A DNA stretch of 64,000 nucleotides from the NCBI GenBank assembly GCA_910574745.1, contig CAJTCE010000002.1:1-64000 (forward strand), given 5' to 3'. The DNA is from Lachnospiraceae bacterium (GTDB taxonomy: Bacteria > Bacillota > Clostridia > Lachnospirales > Lachnospiraceae). The stretch's first letter is position 1. Each line of letters starts with the position of its first letter. Both the position numbers and the translations under genes were made by a program. This document shows, in pieces, positions 17,283-24,906 of the stretch. Below the pieces are notes generated by a model that saw nothing but the letters and a program-made list of their open reading frames with translations, did not search any database and was not told the origin of the DNA.

Positions 17283-18186
17283 CAAAGAAGCATTCAGCGA
17301 ACTGGTTGTTGCCGCTTCCAATGAACTGCACATACCGCCCGGAATCATTGAGAAAGATTATTATGTTACACTTGTTCTTAAAGAACTGGCCTCCAGGGTG
17401 AAGGGAATGGTCTTTAAAGGAGGGACCTCGCTTACAAAGTGCTATCAGATTCTGGAGCGTTTTTCGGAGGATATTGATATTTCTTATGCGGCATCAGACG
17501 GCATTCCTGGCGAAAGCCGCAAGCGTCAGTTAAAAAAGGCGGTGGTTTCTTCCGTAGAATCCCTTGGGTTTTCTGTTACAAACCTTGAAGAAACCCGCAG
17601 CCGGCGTAGTTATAACTGTTACAAAGCCAGCTATCCCAGCATTTATTCCCCGCTTTTGGAATTAAAGCCAGAACTGGTTATTGAGACCTATATTGCCCTC
17701 CTGCCGTTTCCAACAGTAAATCGGATTGCCGACAACTATATTTATCGTTTTCTGAAAATGGCAGGACAGGAAGAACTGGCAGAAGAATTTGACCTTATGC
17801 CTTTTGAAATCACAACCCAGGCGATTGAGCGGACTCTTATTGATAAAGTTTTTGCCCTCTGTGACTATTATCTGTCTGGCAAGGTAGAGCGGCATTCTCG
17901 ACATTTATATGATATCTATAAGATCCTGGAATACACAACGCCAGATGTTTCATTGTCAGAGCTTGTTAAGGAAGTACGATGCCTGCGGGAACCTCTTCCG
18001 GTCTGTCCGTCTGCCCAAAAAGAGGTATGTATCAATGACCTTCTGACAGAAATTGTGGATAAGGAAATATACCGGAATGATTATGAAAGGATTACAGGCA
18101 GGATGTTGTTTACATATCTTCCTTACGAAACAATTATTGACGGGATAGGGGAAATTATCAGTAGAGGATATTTCAGAAACCTATAA
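17266..18186 (+). CDS. AbiEii-family nucleotidyltransferase toxin
   Basis: 306 residues from ATG 17266 inside the antitoxin end. The DNA polymerase beta-like nucleotidyltransferase signature is intact: FKGGTSLTKCY (motif I, about residue 49) and FSEDIDIS (motif II, about residue 67), with ERTLIDKVFALCDYY later as the family's conserved Lys/Asp helix region. AbiEii toxins add nucleotides to RNA targets; the related MenT enzymes modify tRNA acceptor ends. Type IV toxin-antitoxin pair with AbiEi. Full length. The region 18187-18340 after it holds no gene. Confidence 0.88.
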   Translation: MNLHHDKEAFSELVVAASNELHIPPGIIEKDYYVTLVLKELASRVKGMVFKGGTSLTKCYQILERFSEDIDISYAASDGIPGESRKRQLKKAVVSSVESLGFSVTNLEETRSRRSYNCYKASYPSIYSPLLELKPELVIETYIALLPFPTVNRIADNYIYRFLKMAGQEELAEEFDLMPFEITTQAIERTLIDKVFALCDYYLSGKVERHSRHLYDIYKILEYTTPDVSLSELVKEVRCLREPLPVCPSAQKEVCINDLLTEIVDKEIYRNDYERITGRMLFTYLPYETIIDGIGEIISRGYFRNL

Positions 18187-18340
18187 TGAAGCTATTTTGT
18201 TATAGATTAGATAGTATCAGGTTGAGTAAAAAGATGGTATTTAGGGAGAGCGGTATTATAGATGTATGATATGTCAACAGCATTTGATAAATTTTAATAC
18301 AAATTTGTAAAACGGGATATAAATACCTACTGAATGTATC

Positions 18341-18369
18341 TTGACAAGATCTGTTTCACTGGATATAAT
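18341..18369 (+). promoter_or_regulatory. Consensus promoter of the TetR gene
   Basis: TTGACA (18341-18346), 17 bp, TATAAT (18364-18369): both hexamers perfect. It lies 43 bp ahead of the GTG start. Confidence 0.85.
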
Positions 18370-18411
18370 GGGTTACATACCAAACGAATGATAGTTGAAA
18401 GGAGGATTGGC

Positions 18412-19059
18412 GTGGCACGAAATAAATATCCAGAAGTAACCGTTGAGAAGATATTGGAAGTATCACAGCGATTATTCCTGGAAAAAGGATACGACAATAC
18501 AACTATTCAGGATATTGTAAATGAGCTTGGTGGACTGACTAAGGGAGCGATTTATCATCATTTCAAATCGAAAGAAGAAATTATTGACGCATTAGGGGAA
18601 AAACTCTTTTTTGATAATAACCCGTTTGTTACCGTACAAAAACAGAAGAACTTGAACGGTCTACAAAAAATGCGAGAAGTTATTAAGCTAAACCATGTAG
18701 ATATTGATAGGACAGAGCTTGGCAAGCAAAGTATTCCTCTTTTGAAAAATCCCCGATTATTAGCAGAACTGGCTGACACAAACAGAAAATTGATTGCCCC
18801 TCTTTGGTTGCAGCTTATTCAAGAGGGAATAGAGGACAGCTCTATACAGACCGAATATGCAAAAGAACTTTCTGAACTTTTGCCGTTACTTACAAACTTT
18901 TGGTTAATTCCCTCTGTCTATCCTGCGACACCGGAAGAACTGATTTCAAAGTTTGCATTTATCAAATACCTTTTGGATAGTATAAAACTTCCAATTATTG
19001 ACGATGAAATTTTTGATACACTGCAAGACTACCTTGAACATCTAAACGAGGGCAAATAA
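18412..19059 (+). CDS. TetR/AcrR-family repressor
   Basis: 215 residues from GTG 18412, with AAAGGAGG 6 bp upstream; the long frame from 18334 is leader. The TetR N-terminal HTH is clear: VEKILEVSQRLFLEKGYDNT, TIQDIVNELG, TKGAIYHHFKSKEEI. The C-terminal ligand domain is all helical. It probably represses itself and the small membrane protein and ABC exporter that follow in the same orientation; the inducer may be the exporter's substrate. The cassette is more AT-rich than the flanking element genes, suggesting separate acquisition. Confidence 0.9.
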   Translation: MARNKYPEVTVEKILEVSQRLFLEKGYDNTTIQDIVNELGGLTKGAIYHHFKSKEEIIDALGEKLFFDNNPFVTVQKQKNLNGLQKMREVIKLNHVDIDRTELGKQSIPLLKNPRLLAELADTNRKLIAPLWLQLIQEGIEDSSIQTEYAKELSELLPLLTNFWLIPSVYPATPEELISKFAFIKYLLDSIKLPIIDDEIFDTLQDYLEHLNEGK

Positions 19060-19087
19060 ATAAAATTGCCTTGAAAAAGGCAGTTTT

Positions 19088-19140
19088 ATTTTTAAGCATA
19101 TACATTCATTCGTAAGGTATTATTTTTTAAGCATATACAT
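19088..19140 (+). promoter_or_regulatory. Direct repeat ahead of the exporter operon
   Basis: TTTTTAAGCATATACAT occurs twice, ending at 19105 and 19140, exactly 35 bp apart, followed by ACCGCTTAAATGTATG and the ribosome site. The spacing and position suggest operator sites for the TetR protein. Confidence 0.5.
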
Positions 19141-19169
19141 ACCGCTTAAATGTATGAAAGGAGATTATA

Positions 19170-19409
19170 ATGTCTAACTTAGACCAAAAAATCGAAAACG
19201 TAGCAAACAAAATTGAAGTCACCGCAAATAAGGCATGGAAAAAACGTTCATTCCGCTTTGTATCTAAGTCTGTATCTGCTGCGGCAGAAATTGGACTGTT
19301 GATAGGAGCTGCACACTTATCTGAAAAAGGCTATAAATTAGCCGCCACCTGTCTGTTTGGTTTGGGTGCAGCAGGACTTGTCTGCGATTTGTTTGTGAAC
19401 AGAAAATAG
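19170..19409 (+). CDS. Small membrane protein of the TetR-ABC cassette
   Basis: 79 residues. A charged N-terminal half (MSNLDQKIENVANKIE, helical) precedes two hydrophobic segments (about 36-52 and 56-73, IGLLIGAAHL and LFGLGAAGLVCDLF). Strong AAAGGAG site. It lies 14 bp ahead of the ABC exporter gene and is probably co-translated with it. It could be a small accessory subunit of the transporter; I know no characterised homologue. Confidence 0.75.
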   Translation: MSNLDQKIENVANKIEVTANKAWKKRSFRFVSKSVSAAAEIGLLIGAAHLSEKGYKLAATCLFGLGAAGLVCDLFVNRK

Positions 19410-19423
19410 GAGGACACTGCTAT

Positions 19424-21109
19424 ATGATACGCTACTTAAAACAATACAAACTTCTGCTGTTTCTTACCGTATTATTTACTGCTATTAGTTCTTTGTCCTA
19501 TGTGTTTATCGCTATCTTGTTGCAACAGGTTATGGACATTGTAGATATGGGCAATATGGAGGGATTTATCAGAATACTGCTCTTTTCTTTCGTCTACTTT
19601 GCGCTAATGGGAGTATTTATGTACTTGCAATCTTTGTTTAGCAAAAAATTTGTCTGCAAGATTATGAAAGCTGTCCGTTCTAAAACCTTTATGGGAATTG
19701 AGAAACACACGATTGAGGACTACTCTAAAAACCATACCGCAGATTACTTATCTGCAATTACGAATGATGTAAAAATGATTGAGGACAATTTTTTACTTCC
19801 TCTCCTGCAAGTCATTCAATACACTATTATTTTCATAGCGTCCCTTGCTGTAATGATTTACTTCGACATTATCGTTACGGTATGCGTAATTATTGCAATC
19901 GCTATTATGCTTATTGTACCCAGTCTGTTTGGAGGATTGCTCTCCAAACGGCAGGATAAATATTCTGATATGCTATCCTCTTTTACAAACCATGTAAAAG
20001 ACCTGTTATCCGGCTTTGAAATTATCAAGTCGTACCGAATGAAAAAATATGTCCTCTCACGATTTGAAGCAAGTAATGAGGACACGATAAAAGCAAAATA
20101 TTCAGTTGACAAAGCGATTGCTGCCAATGAAGCGGTTTCTATGGTTCTTGCGCTTCTCGTTCAGGTTGTTGTTGTTTTTCTTTCGGCATATTTCATTATT
20201 ATCGGGCGTATCAGCGCAGGGGCCTTATTAGGTATGGTGCAGGTTAGCAGCAATCTTGCAAATCCGCTTTTAATTATTTTTAGCAATATTCCTAAAATTA
20301 AAAGTATAAAGCCGATTGCACAAAAGCTAAATGAATTTTCAGATTATAGGGAGCAAGACACAGATACAAAAAAATCCCCTACTTTCAATGAGACGATTTG
20401 TATAGAAGATTTGCATTTTTCTTATGATAAAGAAATTGAAGTCATAAACGGTATTTCATTATCCATTGAAAAAGGAAAAAAATATGCCTTTGTTGGTAAA
20501 AGCGGCTGCGGAAAATCTACACTTATCAAGCTGATTGCCGGATATTATTCTGATTTCAAAGGTGATGTTCTGTATGATGAAGATAGTCTTTCCATTGTGG
20601 ATATTGATAAAATAACCGCCCTGTCGTCGGTCATTCATCAAAATGTCTATATGTTTGACGAAAGCATTTTAGACAATATTTGCCTACATGAAGATTATGA
20701 CAAAGAAGAATTACAATCTGCACTGTCTGATAGTGGCTTATTGCATTTCGTTGAGCAAGTACCAAACGGACTTGAATATCATGTTGGGGAAAATGGTAAT
20801 AACCTTTCCGGTGGTCAAAAACAGCGAATTGCCGTAGCAAGGGCTTTAATTCGTAAAAAGCCGCTGTTAATTTTAGACGAGGGTACGTCTGCTATTGATA
20901 TGCAAACTGCGTATGATATTGAAAGCAGATTGTTAGCAATATCTGATTTAACGCTACTCACTATTACCCACAATATGAGCAAAGATATTCTTGAACTCTA
21001 TGATGAAATTATCTTTATGGCAGACGGAAAAATCATTGAGCATGGCACCTTTGAAACACTTATTGCAAAAAACGCAGCATTTTATAATTTCTACCAACTG
21101 AAAAAATAG
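19424..21109 (+). CDS. ABC exporter, fused membrane and ATPase domains
   Basis: 561 residues, a half-transporter of the type I exporter fold that works as a dimer. Six TM segments occupy residues 1-300; the ATPase domain (about 325-561) has Walker A GKSGCGKST, Q-loop region, signature NLSGGQKQRIAVARALI, Walker B LLILDEGTSAID and the switch His in LTITHN. Related half-transporters export peptides, lipids or drugs. Under the TetR gene and with the small membrane protein, a drug or antimicrobial-peptide export role is the likeliest, but the substrate is not readable. Intact. Confidence 0.88.
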   Translation: MIRYLKQYKLLLFLTVLFTAISSLSYVFIAILLQQVMDIVDMGNMEGFIRILLFSFVYFALMGVFMYLQSLFSKKFVCKIMKAVRSKTFMGIEKHTIEDYSKNHTADYLSAITNDVKMIEDNFLLPLLQVIQYTIIFIASLAVMIYFDIIVTVCVIIAIAIMLIVPSLFGGLLSKRQDKYSDMLSSFTNHVKDLLSGFEIIKSYRMKKYVLSRFEASNEDTIKAKYSVDKAIAANEAVSMVLALLVQVVVVFLSAYFIIIGRISAGALLGMVQVSSNLANPLLIIFSNIPKIKSIKPIAQKLNEFSDYREQDTDTKKSPTFNETICIEDLHFSYDKEIEVINGISLSIEKGKKYAFVGKSGCGKSTLIKLIAGYYSDFKGDVLYDEDSLSIVDIDKITALSSVIHQNVYMFDESILDNICLHEDYDKEELQSALSDSGLLHFVEQVPNGLEYHVGENGNNLSGGQKQRIAVARALIRKKPLLILDEGTSAIDMQTAYDIESRLLAISDLTLLTITHNMSKDILELYDEIIFMADGKIIEHGTFETLIAKNAAFYNFYQLKK

Positions 21110-21227
21110 GGATTTTATTTAAGGAATTTCTTATACTCTTTGTCATATCTTTAGAAATAGAATTTTGCATAGGGCAAAAGAAAAAAGCCGTCGTACAGCA
21201 GAGGTTTTCATGCGCCTATTCTTACAC

Positions 21228-21265
21228 GGCGGCTTTTGAGAGATCAAAGCCGCCGTTTCTTTTAT
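21228..21265 (+). terminator. Terminator of the TetR-ABC cassette
   Basis: GGCGGCTTT (21228-21236) pairs with AAAGCCGCC (21246-21254), followed by GTTTCTTTT. A looser outer pairing of AAAAGCCGTCGT (from about 21182) with ACACGGCGGCTTTT (to 21236) could form a competing hairpin. Confidence 0.75.
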
Positions 21266-21320
21266 CCTCTAAAGTAATATGCGGTTTTTGTTAAAGCGAC
21301 GGCTAAAGGAGGTAGCCGCC

Positions 21321-21430
21321 ATGAATCGCAAAGCGTATCAACAAAATCCGACGGTCATTGACACATTAAAAAAAGCCCGTCCACCACCGGAGGAAATTAC
21401 GCTCCATAAGTATGTTCCTACTATATATAG
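21321..21430 (+). pseudogene. Short truncated reading frame ending at the leader palindrome
   Basis: ATG 21321 has AAAGGAGG upstream and opens a basic, proline-rich start (MNRKAYQQNP, then LKKARPPPEEITLHKY) that stops after 36 residues exactly where the ACTATATATAGT palindrome begins. The good ribosome site and abrupt end suggest the 5' piece of a longer gene cut off by a recombination event between the exporter cassette and the duplicated leader. Family not recognised. Confidence 0.45.
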
Positions 21431-21469
21431 TTGCAAATCATTGACGGATTCCATATCTTGTGCTACACT
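21420..21469 (+). promoter_or_regulatory. Palindromic operator and promoter, leader copy 1
   Basis: ACTATATATAGT (21420-21431) is a 12-bp palindrome whose centre lies 15.5 bp before TTGACG (21441-21446); 17 bp later comes TACACT (21464-21469) preceded by TGTGC. The same layout recurs in copy 2. Transcription should begin near 21475. Confidence 0.75.
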
Positions 21470-21474
21470 TCCCT

Positions 21475-21624
21475 TGTAATTGATTTTTGTGCGAATCCTT
21501 TTATGGAGCTACAGTCAGAAACACCTGTAGGCGGAATATTTCCCGCATTGCACACGCTGTTAAGTTTGTATGAATGTGCCAGCAGTATCACTATGCCCAG
21601 CAAGTGATCTACCGCTGGCTTTTT
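21475..21624 (+). ncRNA. Structured RNA, copy 1 (about 150 nt, unknown class)
   Basis: From its own promoter to a terminator, with no reading frame of note. It starts with the conserved CTTGTAATTGATTTTTGTGCG, and TGTGC (21488-21492) closes on GCACA (21550-21554). Inside are hairpins TCC/GGA (21496-21507), CTACAG/CTGTAG (21509-21530), and GCGG/CCGC. After conserved CACACGCTGTTAAGTTTGTA comes a terminator stem, GCCAGC (21578-21583) with GCTGGC (21614-21619), plus TTTTT. Copy 2 has different bases in the same pairs, which supports real structure. It could be a trans-acting RNA or an attenuating leader of the operon starting at 21784. Confidence 0.7.
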
Positions 21625-21652
21625 AGTTTAGAATTTAATAATCTCTTATCAG

Positions 21653-21722
21653 AGCAGGAATGACGCCGGTTCATAGAAATTATGGACGCCAGATATATCA
21701 GGGAAGTCATTCCTGCTTTTTT
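21653..21722 (+). other. Long hairpin with conserved inner loop, copy 1
   Basis: AGCAGGAATGAC (21653-21664) pairs perfectly with GTCATTCCTGCT (21706-21717), then six T. The loop holds GGTTCATAGAAATTATGGACGCC, itself able to form a CATA/TATG hairpin. The inner sequence is shared with copy 2. It could be a second terminator or a regulated anti-terminator in the leader. Confidence 0.65.
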
Positions 21723-21783
21723 GCTGCCCAGATGCCGGGAAGGCTGAGGATAGAAATTTATATATCAGGAAGGAGGAGAACGA

Positions 21784-21987
21784 TTGCAGAAAGTAAGATG
21801 GCTGGATCAGGACTGTAACAAATGCGGACGGCAGTTAAACAGCTGGGATGCCCGGTTATCAAAAACCCTGGCATACAAATATCCATGCTGTGAATCCTGT
21901 ATTGCCGGAGAATACGGCATGTCAGCGGAGAGGCTGAGGGACCGCATGGAAGACTATTTTGGGATGCGCCCCTGCCAGGGCCTGTAA
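21784..21987 (+). CDS. Small zinc-ribbon-like protein
   Basis: 67 residues from a TTG start at 21784 with GGAAGGAGG just upstream. Two cysteine pairs, CNKC (about residues 11-14) and CCESC (about 39-43), look like a zinc-binding site, followed by a helical end (SAERLRDRMEDYFG). Next gene follows after 11 bp. A short DNA- or RNA-binding accessory protein is possible; no family named. Confidence 0.6.
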   Translation: MQKVRWLDQDCNKCGRQLNSWDARLSKTLAYKYPCCESCIAGEYGMSAERLRDRMEDYFGMRPCQGL

Positions 21988-21998
21988 GGAGGAAGAAA

Positions 21999-23204
21999 AT
22001 GAAAGAGAATGAGTATAAGGAATACAACGCTTTGACAAAACGGCTGCTGGCGGAAGGCTATACCGCAGACCGCCATCCGGACCATGTAAGGGTGGACGTC
22101 TCCACATGGGAGAAAAAGACCCTTGATAATTTTTATGGAGGCTTTACCTATGAACGCTGGTGGATCTATGAGCAGACCTTTAAGACTCCCTGCGGCCTGC
22201 AGTGTAAAGGCCTCCAGTGTCACAGCAACATGAGTTACATGGGTATTGAGTGGACGTTTGAAAACGATATGGCAACGATCCACTGTCCTTATGAAAAAAA
22301 GGAATGCACGCTGAAACATGAGTACCTTCAGGATCACGGCGTACTCCGGTATGATTGTGAAGTCCATATGACAGATGAAGAATACTGTTATGAAGGAAGT
22401 GTGGAGCATATCTTAAAACTCCATGATGAAGAGATACGAAGGCAGGAGGTCAGTTTCGAGCTTCAAAAGAAGGGGCGCGTCTGCCGGGAGCATACGAGGT
22501 TTAACAGGGATACGCTGGAATGGGAAATGAATTATGATCCTTATTACTGCGGATTAAGGAGGTGCGCAGGGCTGTGTCCGGTTCTGGGGCATGAGCTGGA
22601 TAAAAAACGGGGGAATGTGTTTTATGATGTTAAGATCACATATCTTAGGTGCGACTTAAACGGCACACTGTTTGAGGGGCAGATGGATACCCAGATCATT
22701 AAGGGAAAAAAGCTGTTTGACCATCCGGTGAGCATGGATATCGCCAAAATATGCGCCAGACTCTGCCAGGACAGGATAAGGGACAAAATGCGGAACCACT
22801 ATTTTACGGAACTGTTTTTCTCTGAATACCACGGCAGGCACTTTTCCTTTGAGATTCTGAATGTCCGTGCTGAACAGAGGGAGAGCCGGGATCTGATGCA
22901 GGACCTGGAGGATATCCGTAACGGAATCCAGATCGTACATGCCTCCGATATGGAAAAACAAAATTCAGAAAACAAAAGGGAAAGGCGGCGGCAGCTGAGG
23001 GAATCTGCAGTTAAGCGCCTGGAAAAGAAACTGATAGAGCATGGATATGAGAGCCTGGAGGAGTTCAGCGCAGACCGGCGCCATGCGGATAAATGGCTGG
23101 GCCGGGAACGGATTGCAGAGCTGGAAGAGATGCGCCTTAAAAAAGAGAAAGAGAAAAAAGAACAGCCGGTACAGCTTTCTCTGTTTGACATGGAAGCTTC
23201 CTGA
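21999..23204 (+). CDS. Cysteine-rich protein of unknown function
   Basis: 401 residues with GTAAGGAGG before ATG 21999. Cysteines are clustered: CGLQCKGLQC (about 66-75), CPYEKKEC, and later CGLRRCAGLCPVLG (about 187-200), so several metal sites are likely. The last 120 residues are a charged coiled coil (NKRERRRQLRESAVKRLEKK, then AELEEMRLKKEKEKK). The short C-terminal QLSLFDME end resembles a PIP-like clamp-binding tail (Q-x-x-[LI]-x-x-F), an inference only. No homologue recognised. It fills the space between the two leader copies. Confidence 0.55.
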   Translation: MKENEYKEYNALTKRLLAEGYTADRHPDHVRVDVSTWEKKTLDNFYGGFTYERWWIYEQTFKTPCGLQCKGLQCHSNMSYMGIEWTFENDMATIHCPYEKKECTLKHEYLQDHGVLRYDCEVHMTDEEYCYEGSVEHILKLHDEEIRRQEVSFELQKKGRVCREHTRFNRDTLEWEMNYDPYYCGLRRCAGLCPVLGHELDKKRGNVFYDVKITYLRCDLNGTLFEGQMDTQIIKGKKLFDHPVSMDIAKICARLCQDRIRDKMRNHYFTELFFSEYHGRHFSFEILNVRAEQRESRDLMQDLEDIRNGIQIVHASDMEKQNSENKRERRRQLRESAVKRLEKKLIEHGYESLEEFSADRRHADKWLGRERIAELEEMRLKKEKEKKEQPVQLSLFDMEAS

Positions 23205-23250
23205 GAAGAAAATCTCTCATTGTACCAGATCTGGTGCTTACGCATCCGAC

Positions 23251-23303
23251 AATACTATATATAGTATTGACAGCTTGACTTAATCAATATCTTGTGCTAA
23301 ACT
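23251..23303 (+). promoter_or_regulatory. Palindromic operator and promoter, leader copy 2
   Basis: AATACTATATATAGTATT (23251-23268) is a perfect 18-bp palindrome; its centre is again 15.5 bp ahead of the -35 TTGACT (23275-23280), with a 17-bp spacer to TAAACT (23298-23303) preceded by TGTGC. Confidence 0.78.
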
Positions 23304-23308
23304 GTCCT

Positions 23309-23459
23309 TGTAATTGATTTTTGTGCGCATCCCGTATGGGAGATATAGTCTGTTCAGGCTGTATGCGGAATATGCTCCGCATTGCACACGCTGTTAAGTT
23401 TGTATTTTGTGCCAGTAGTACCACTATGCCTTCCGGGCAGTGGTTTACTGGCCTTTTTT
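23309..23459 (+). ncRNA. Structured RNA, copy 2 (about 150 nt, unknown class)
   Basis: Same plan as copy 1: CTTGTAATTGATTTTTGTGCG start, closing pair TGTGC/GCACA, hairpins TCCC/GGGA, AGTCTG with the partner AGGCT region (weaker than in copy 1), and ATGCGG/CCGCAT, then CACACGCTGTTAAGTTTGTA and a terminator stem GCCAGTA (23411-23417) with TACTGGC (23446-23452) and six T. Hairpin sequences differ from copy 1 while most pairings are kept. No open frame of note. It precedes the 53-residue protein and YqaJ nuclease genes. Confidence 0.7.
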
Positions 23460-23486
23460 ATGTTACGGGATGATATTCCCTTATAG

Positions 23487-23553
23487 AGCGGAAATGACAA
23501 TGGTTCATGGAAATCCATGGACGCCAAAGATTTGGCAGTCATTTCCGCTTTTT
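23487..23553 (+). other. Long hairpin with conserved inner loop, copy 2
   Basis: AGCGGAAATGAC (23487-23498) pairs with GTCATTTCCGCT (23538-23549) followed by T. Relative to copy 1 two stem positions change on both sides so that pairing is kept. The inner GGTTCATGGAAATCCATGGA forms a CATGG/CCATG hairpin, again with paired change. Confidence 0.68.
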
Positions 23554-23624
23554 AATTATTTCACCGCCCAAACGCCGTTTCAGGCTTTGAGGATAAAACA
23601 TTTTTAGAAAGGCAGGTAAAAAGA

Positions 23625-23786
23625 ATGAGTGCAAGAAACAAAAAAGCCAGTAAAAACTGGAAGAAACAGGCGGCAGGCTGTCCGTTTCAGGATACTGCTG
23701 CCCAGAAAGCAAATGCCCGGTATCAGAAGAACTGTACCATCATACGGACAGTAAACTTCACACACAGAGCAAGAAGGGGGGCGTAA
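23625..23786 (+). CDS. Small basic protein
   Basis: 53 residues, MSARNKKASKNWKKQ... to ...HRARRGA, with GGCAGGT upstream of ATG 23625 and stop 2 bp before the YqaJ start. Strongly basic with two cysteines; may bind nucleic acid. Too short for family assignment; the tight spacing to the nuclease gene supports it being real. Confidence 0.55.
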   Translation: MSARNKKASKNWKKQAAGCPFQDTAAQKANARYQKNCTIIRTVNFTHRARRGA

Positions 23787-23788
23787 AT

Positions 23789-24853
23789 ATGCCCGGCATG
23801 GTATTTGAAAAGGGAAGGAACAGTCCGCTGGTATTGGTGGAAACAGAAAACCTTACCCGTGAGGAATGGCTGGACTGGAGACGTAAAGGGATCGGCGGCA
23901 GTGACGCAGCAGCCATCATGGGAATATCCCCTTTCCGTACCGCAAGGGATATCTATTATGACAAGCTTGGTATCGCGGCGGTGGAGGAAAATGAGTCCAA
24001 CTGGGTGGCTCTGGAAATGGGTCATCTTCTGGAAGACCTTGTGGCAAAGATATTTGGACGCAAGACAGGACTTAAGCTCTATCAGATCAAGAAGATGTTC
24101 CAGCATCCTCTTTTTCCGTTCATGCTGGCGGATGTGGATTATTTTATCACCATGCCGGACGGCACAGAGGCAATCCTGGAGATCAAGACCACCAATTATA
24201 ATGCAAAAGACCTGTGGTGGAAAGACGGCCGGGAGATTGTGCCGGTCTATTATGAGGCACAGGGCAGGCATTACATGGCCGTGATGGATATAGACCGGGT
24301 ATTTTTCTGCTGTCTGTATGGAAACACGGAGGATGAGGTCATCATACGGGAGATCCGCAGGGATACAGCATACGAGGAAGAAATGATATTCCTGGAACAG
24401 GAATTCTGGAACAGCTATGTGCAGAAACAGGTTCCGCCGCCTTATCTGGAGGATGGAGATGTGATCCTTGCAAGCGCCAGGCAGTATTGCGGCCGTGCAG
24501 ACAAGGATGCGGAAACCATTATCCTGAAAGGCACCATGCAGTCCACGCTGATGCGTTACATGCAGCTCCAGGAGCAGAAGAAACAGTCGGATAAATTTTC
24601 CAAAAAGCTGGAGGCCGATATCCAGAGGCTGAAAGCAATCCTGGCTGCGGAGCTGGGAACGAGCTGTAAGGCTGTCTGCGATATGGGCGGGAGCCGCTAT
24701 ACGGTGACATACAATCCGGTCCGTAAGATGATCGTTGACAAGGACAACCTGGCACGGCTGAAACTGCAGTATCCGGAAATCTATGAACAGTTTGTAACGG
24801 TATCAGAGTTTCGGACATTCCATGTGAAAGTCAGCGCCGTGGATGCTGCCTGA
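23789..24853 (+). CDS. YqaJ-like phage-type exonuclease
   Basis: 354 residues. The lambda-exonuclease/YqaJ fold is marked by WLDWRRKGIGGSDAAAIMG (about residues 28-46), the Glu in EMGHLLEDLVAKIFG, the Asp of LADVDYFITMPDG and EIKTTNY (about 131-137), which give the PD-(D/E)xK metal site. Such nucleases chew 5' ends for single-strand annealing recombination during phage or element replication. The C-terminal third is a coiled coil (QLQEQKKQSDKFSKKLEADI). ATG 23789 follows AAGAAGGGGGG. Intact. Confidence 0.85.
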   Translation: MPGMVFEKGRNSPLVLVETENLTREEWLDWRRKGIGGSDAAAIMGISPFRTARDIYYDKLGIAAVEENESNWVALEMGHLLEDLVAKIFGRKTGLKLYQIKKMFQHPLFPFMLADVDYFITMPDGTEAILEIKTTNYNAKDLWWKDGREIVPVYYEAQGRHYMAVMDIDRVFFCCLYGNTEDEVIIREIRRDTAYEEEMIFLEQEFWNSYVQKQVPPPYLEDGDVILASARQYCGRADKDAETIILKGTMQSTLMRYMQLQEQKKQSDKFSKKLEADIQRLKAILAAELGTSCKAVCDMGGSRYTVTYNPVRKMIVDKDNLARLKLQYPEIYEQFVTVSEFRTFHVKVSAVDAA

Positions 24854-24906
24854 AACCGGACAGGAACATACGAACGGATGATAGAAAAAAGAAAGGAAAC
24901 AGGAAA

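Noticed and set aside
21420-23553. CRISPR array or tracr-like reading of the repeated leader
   Set aside because: Only two copies 1.8 kb apart, each with own promoter and terminator, and no cas gene.
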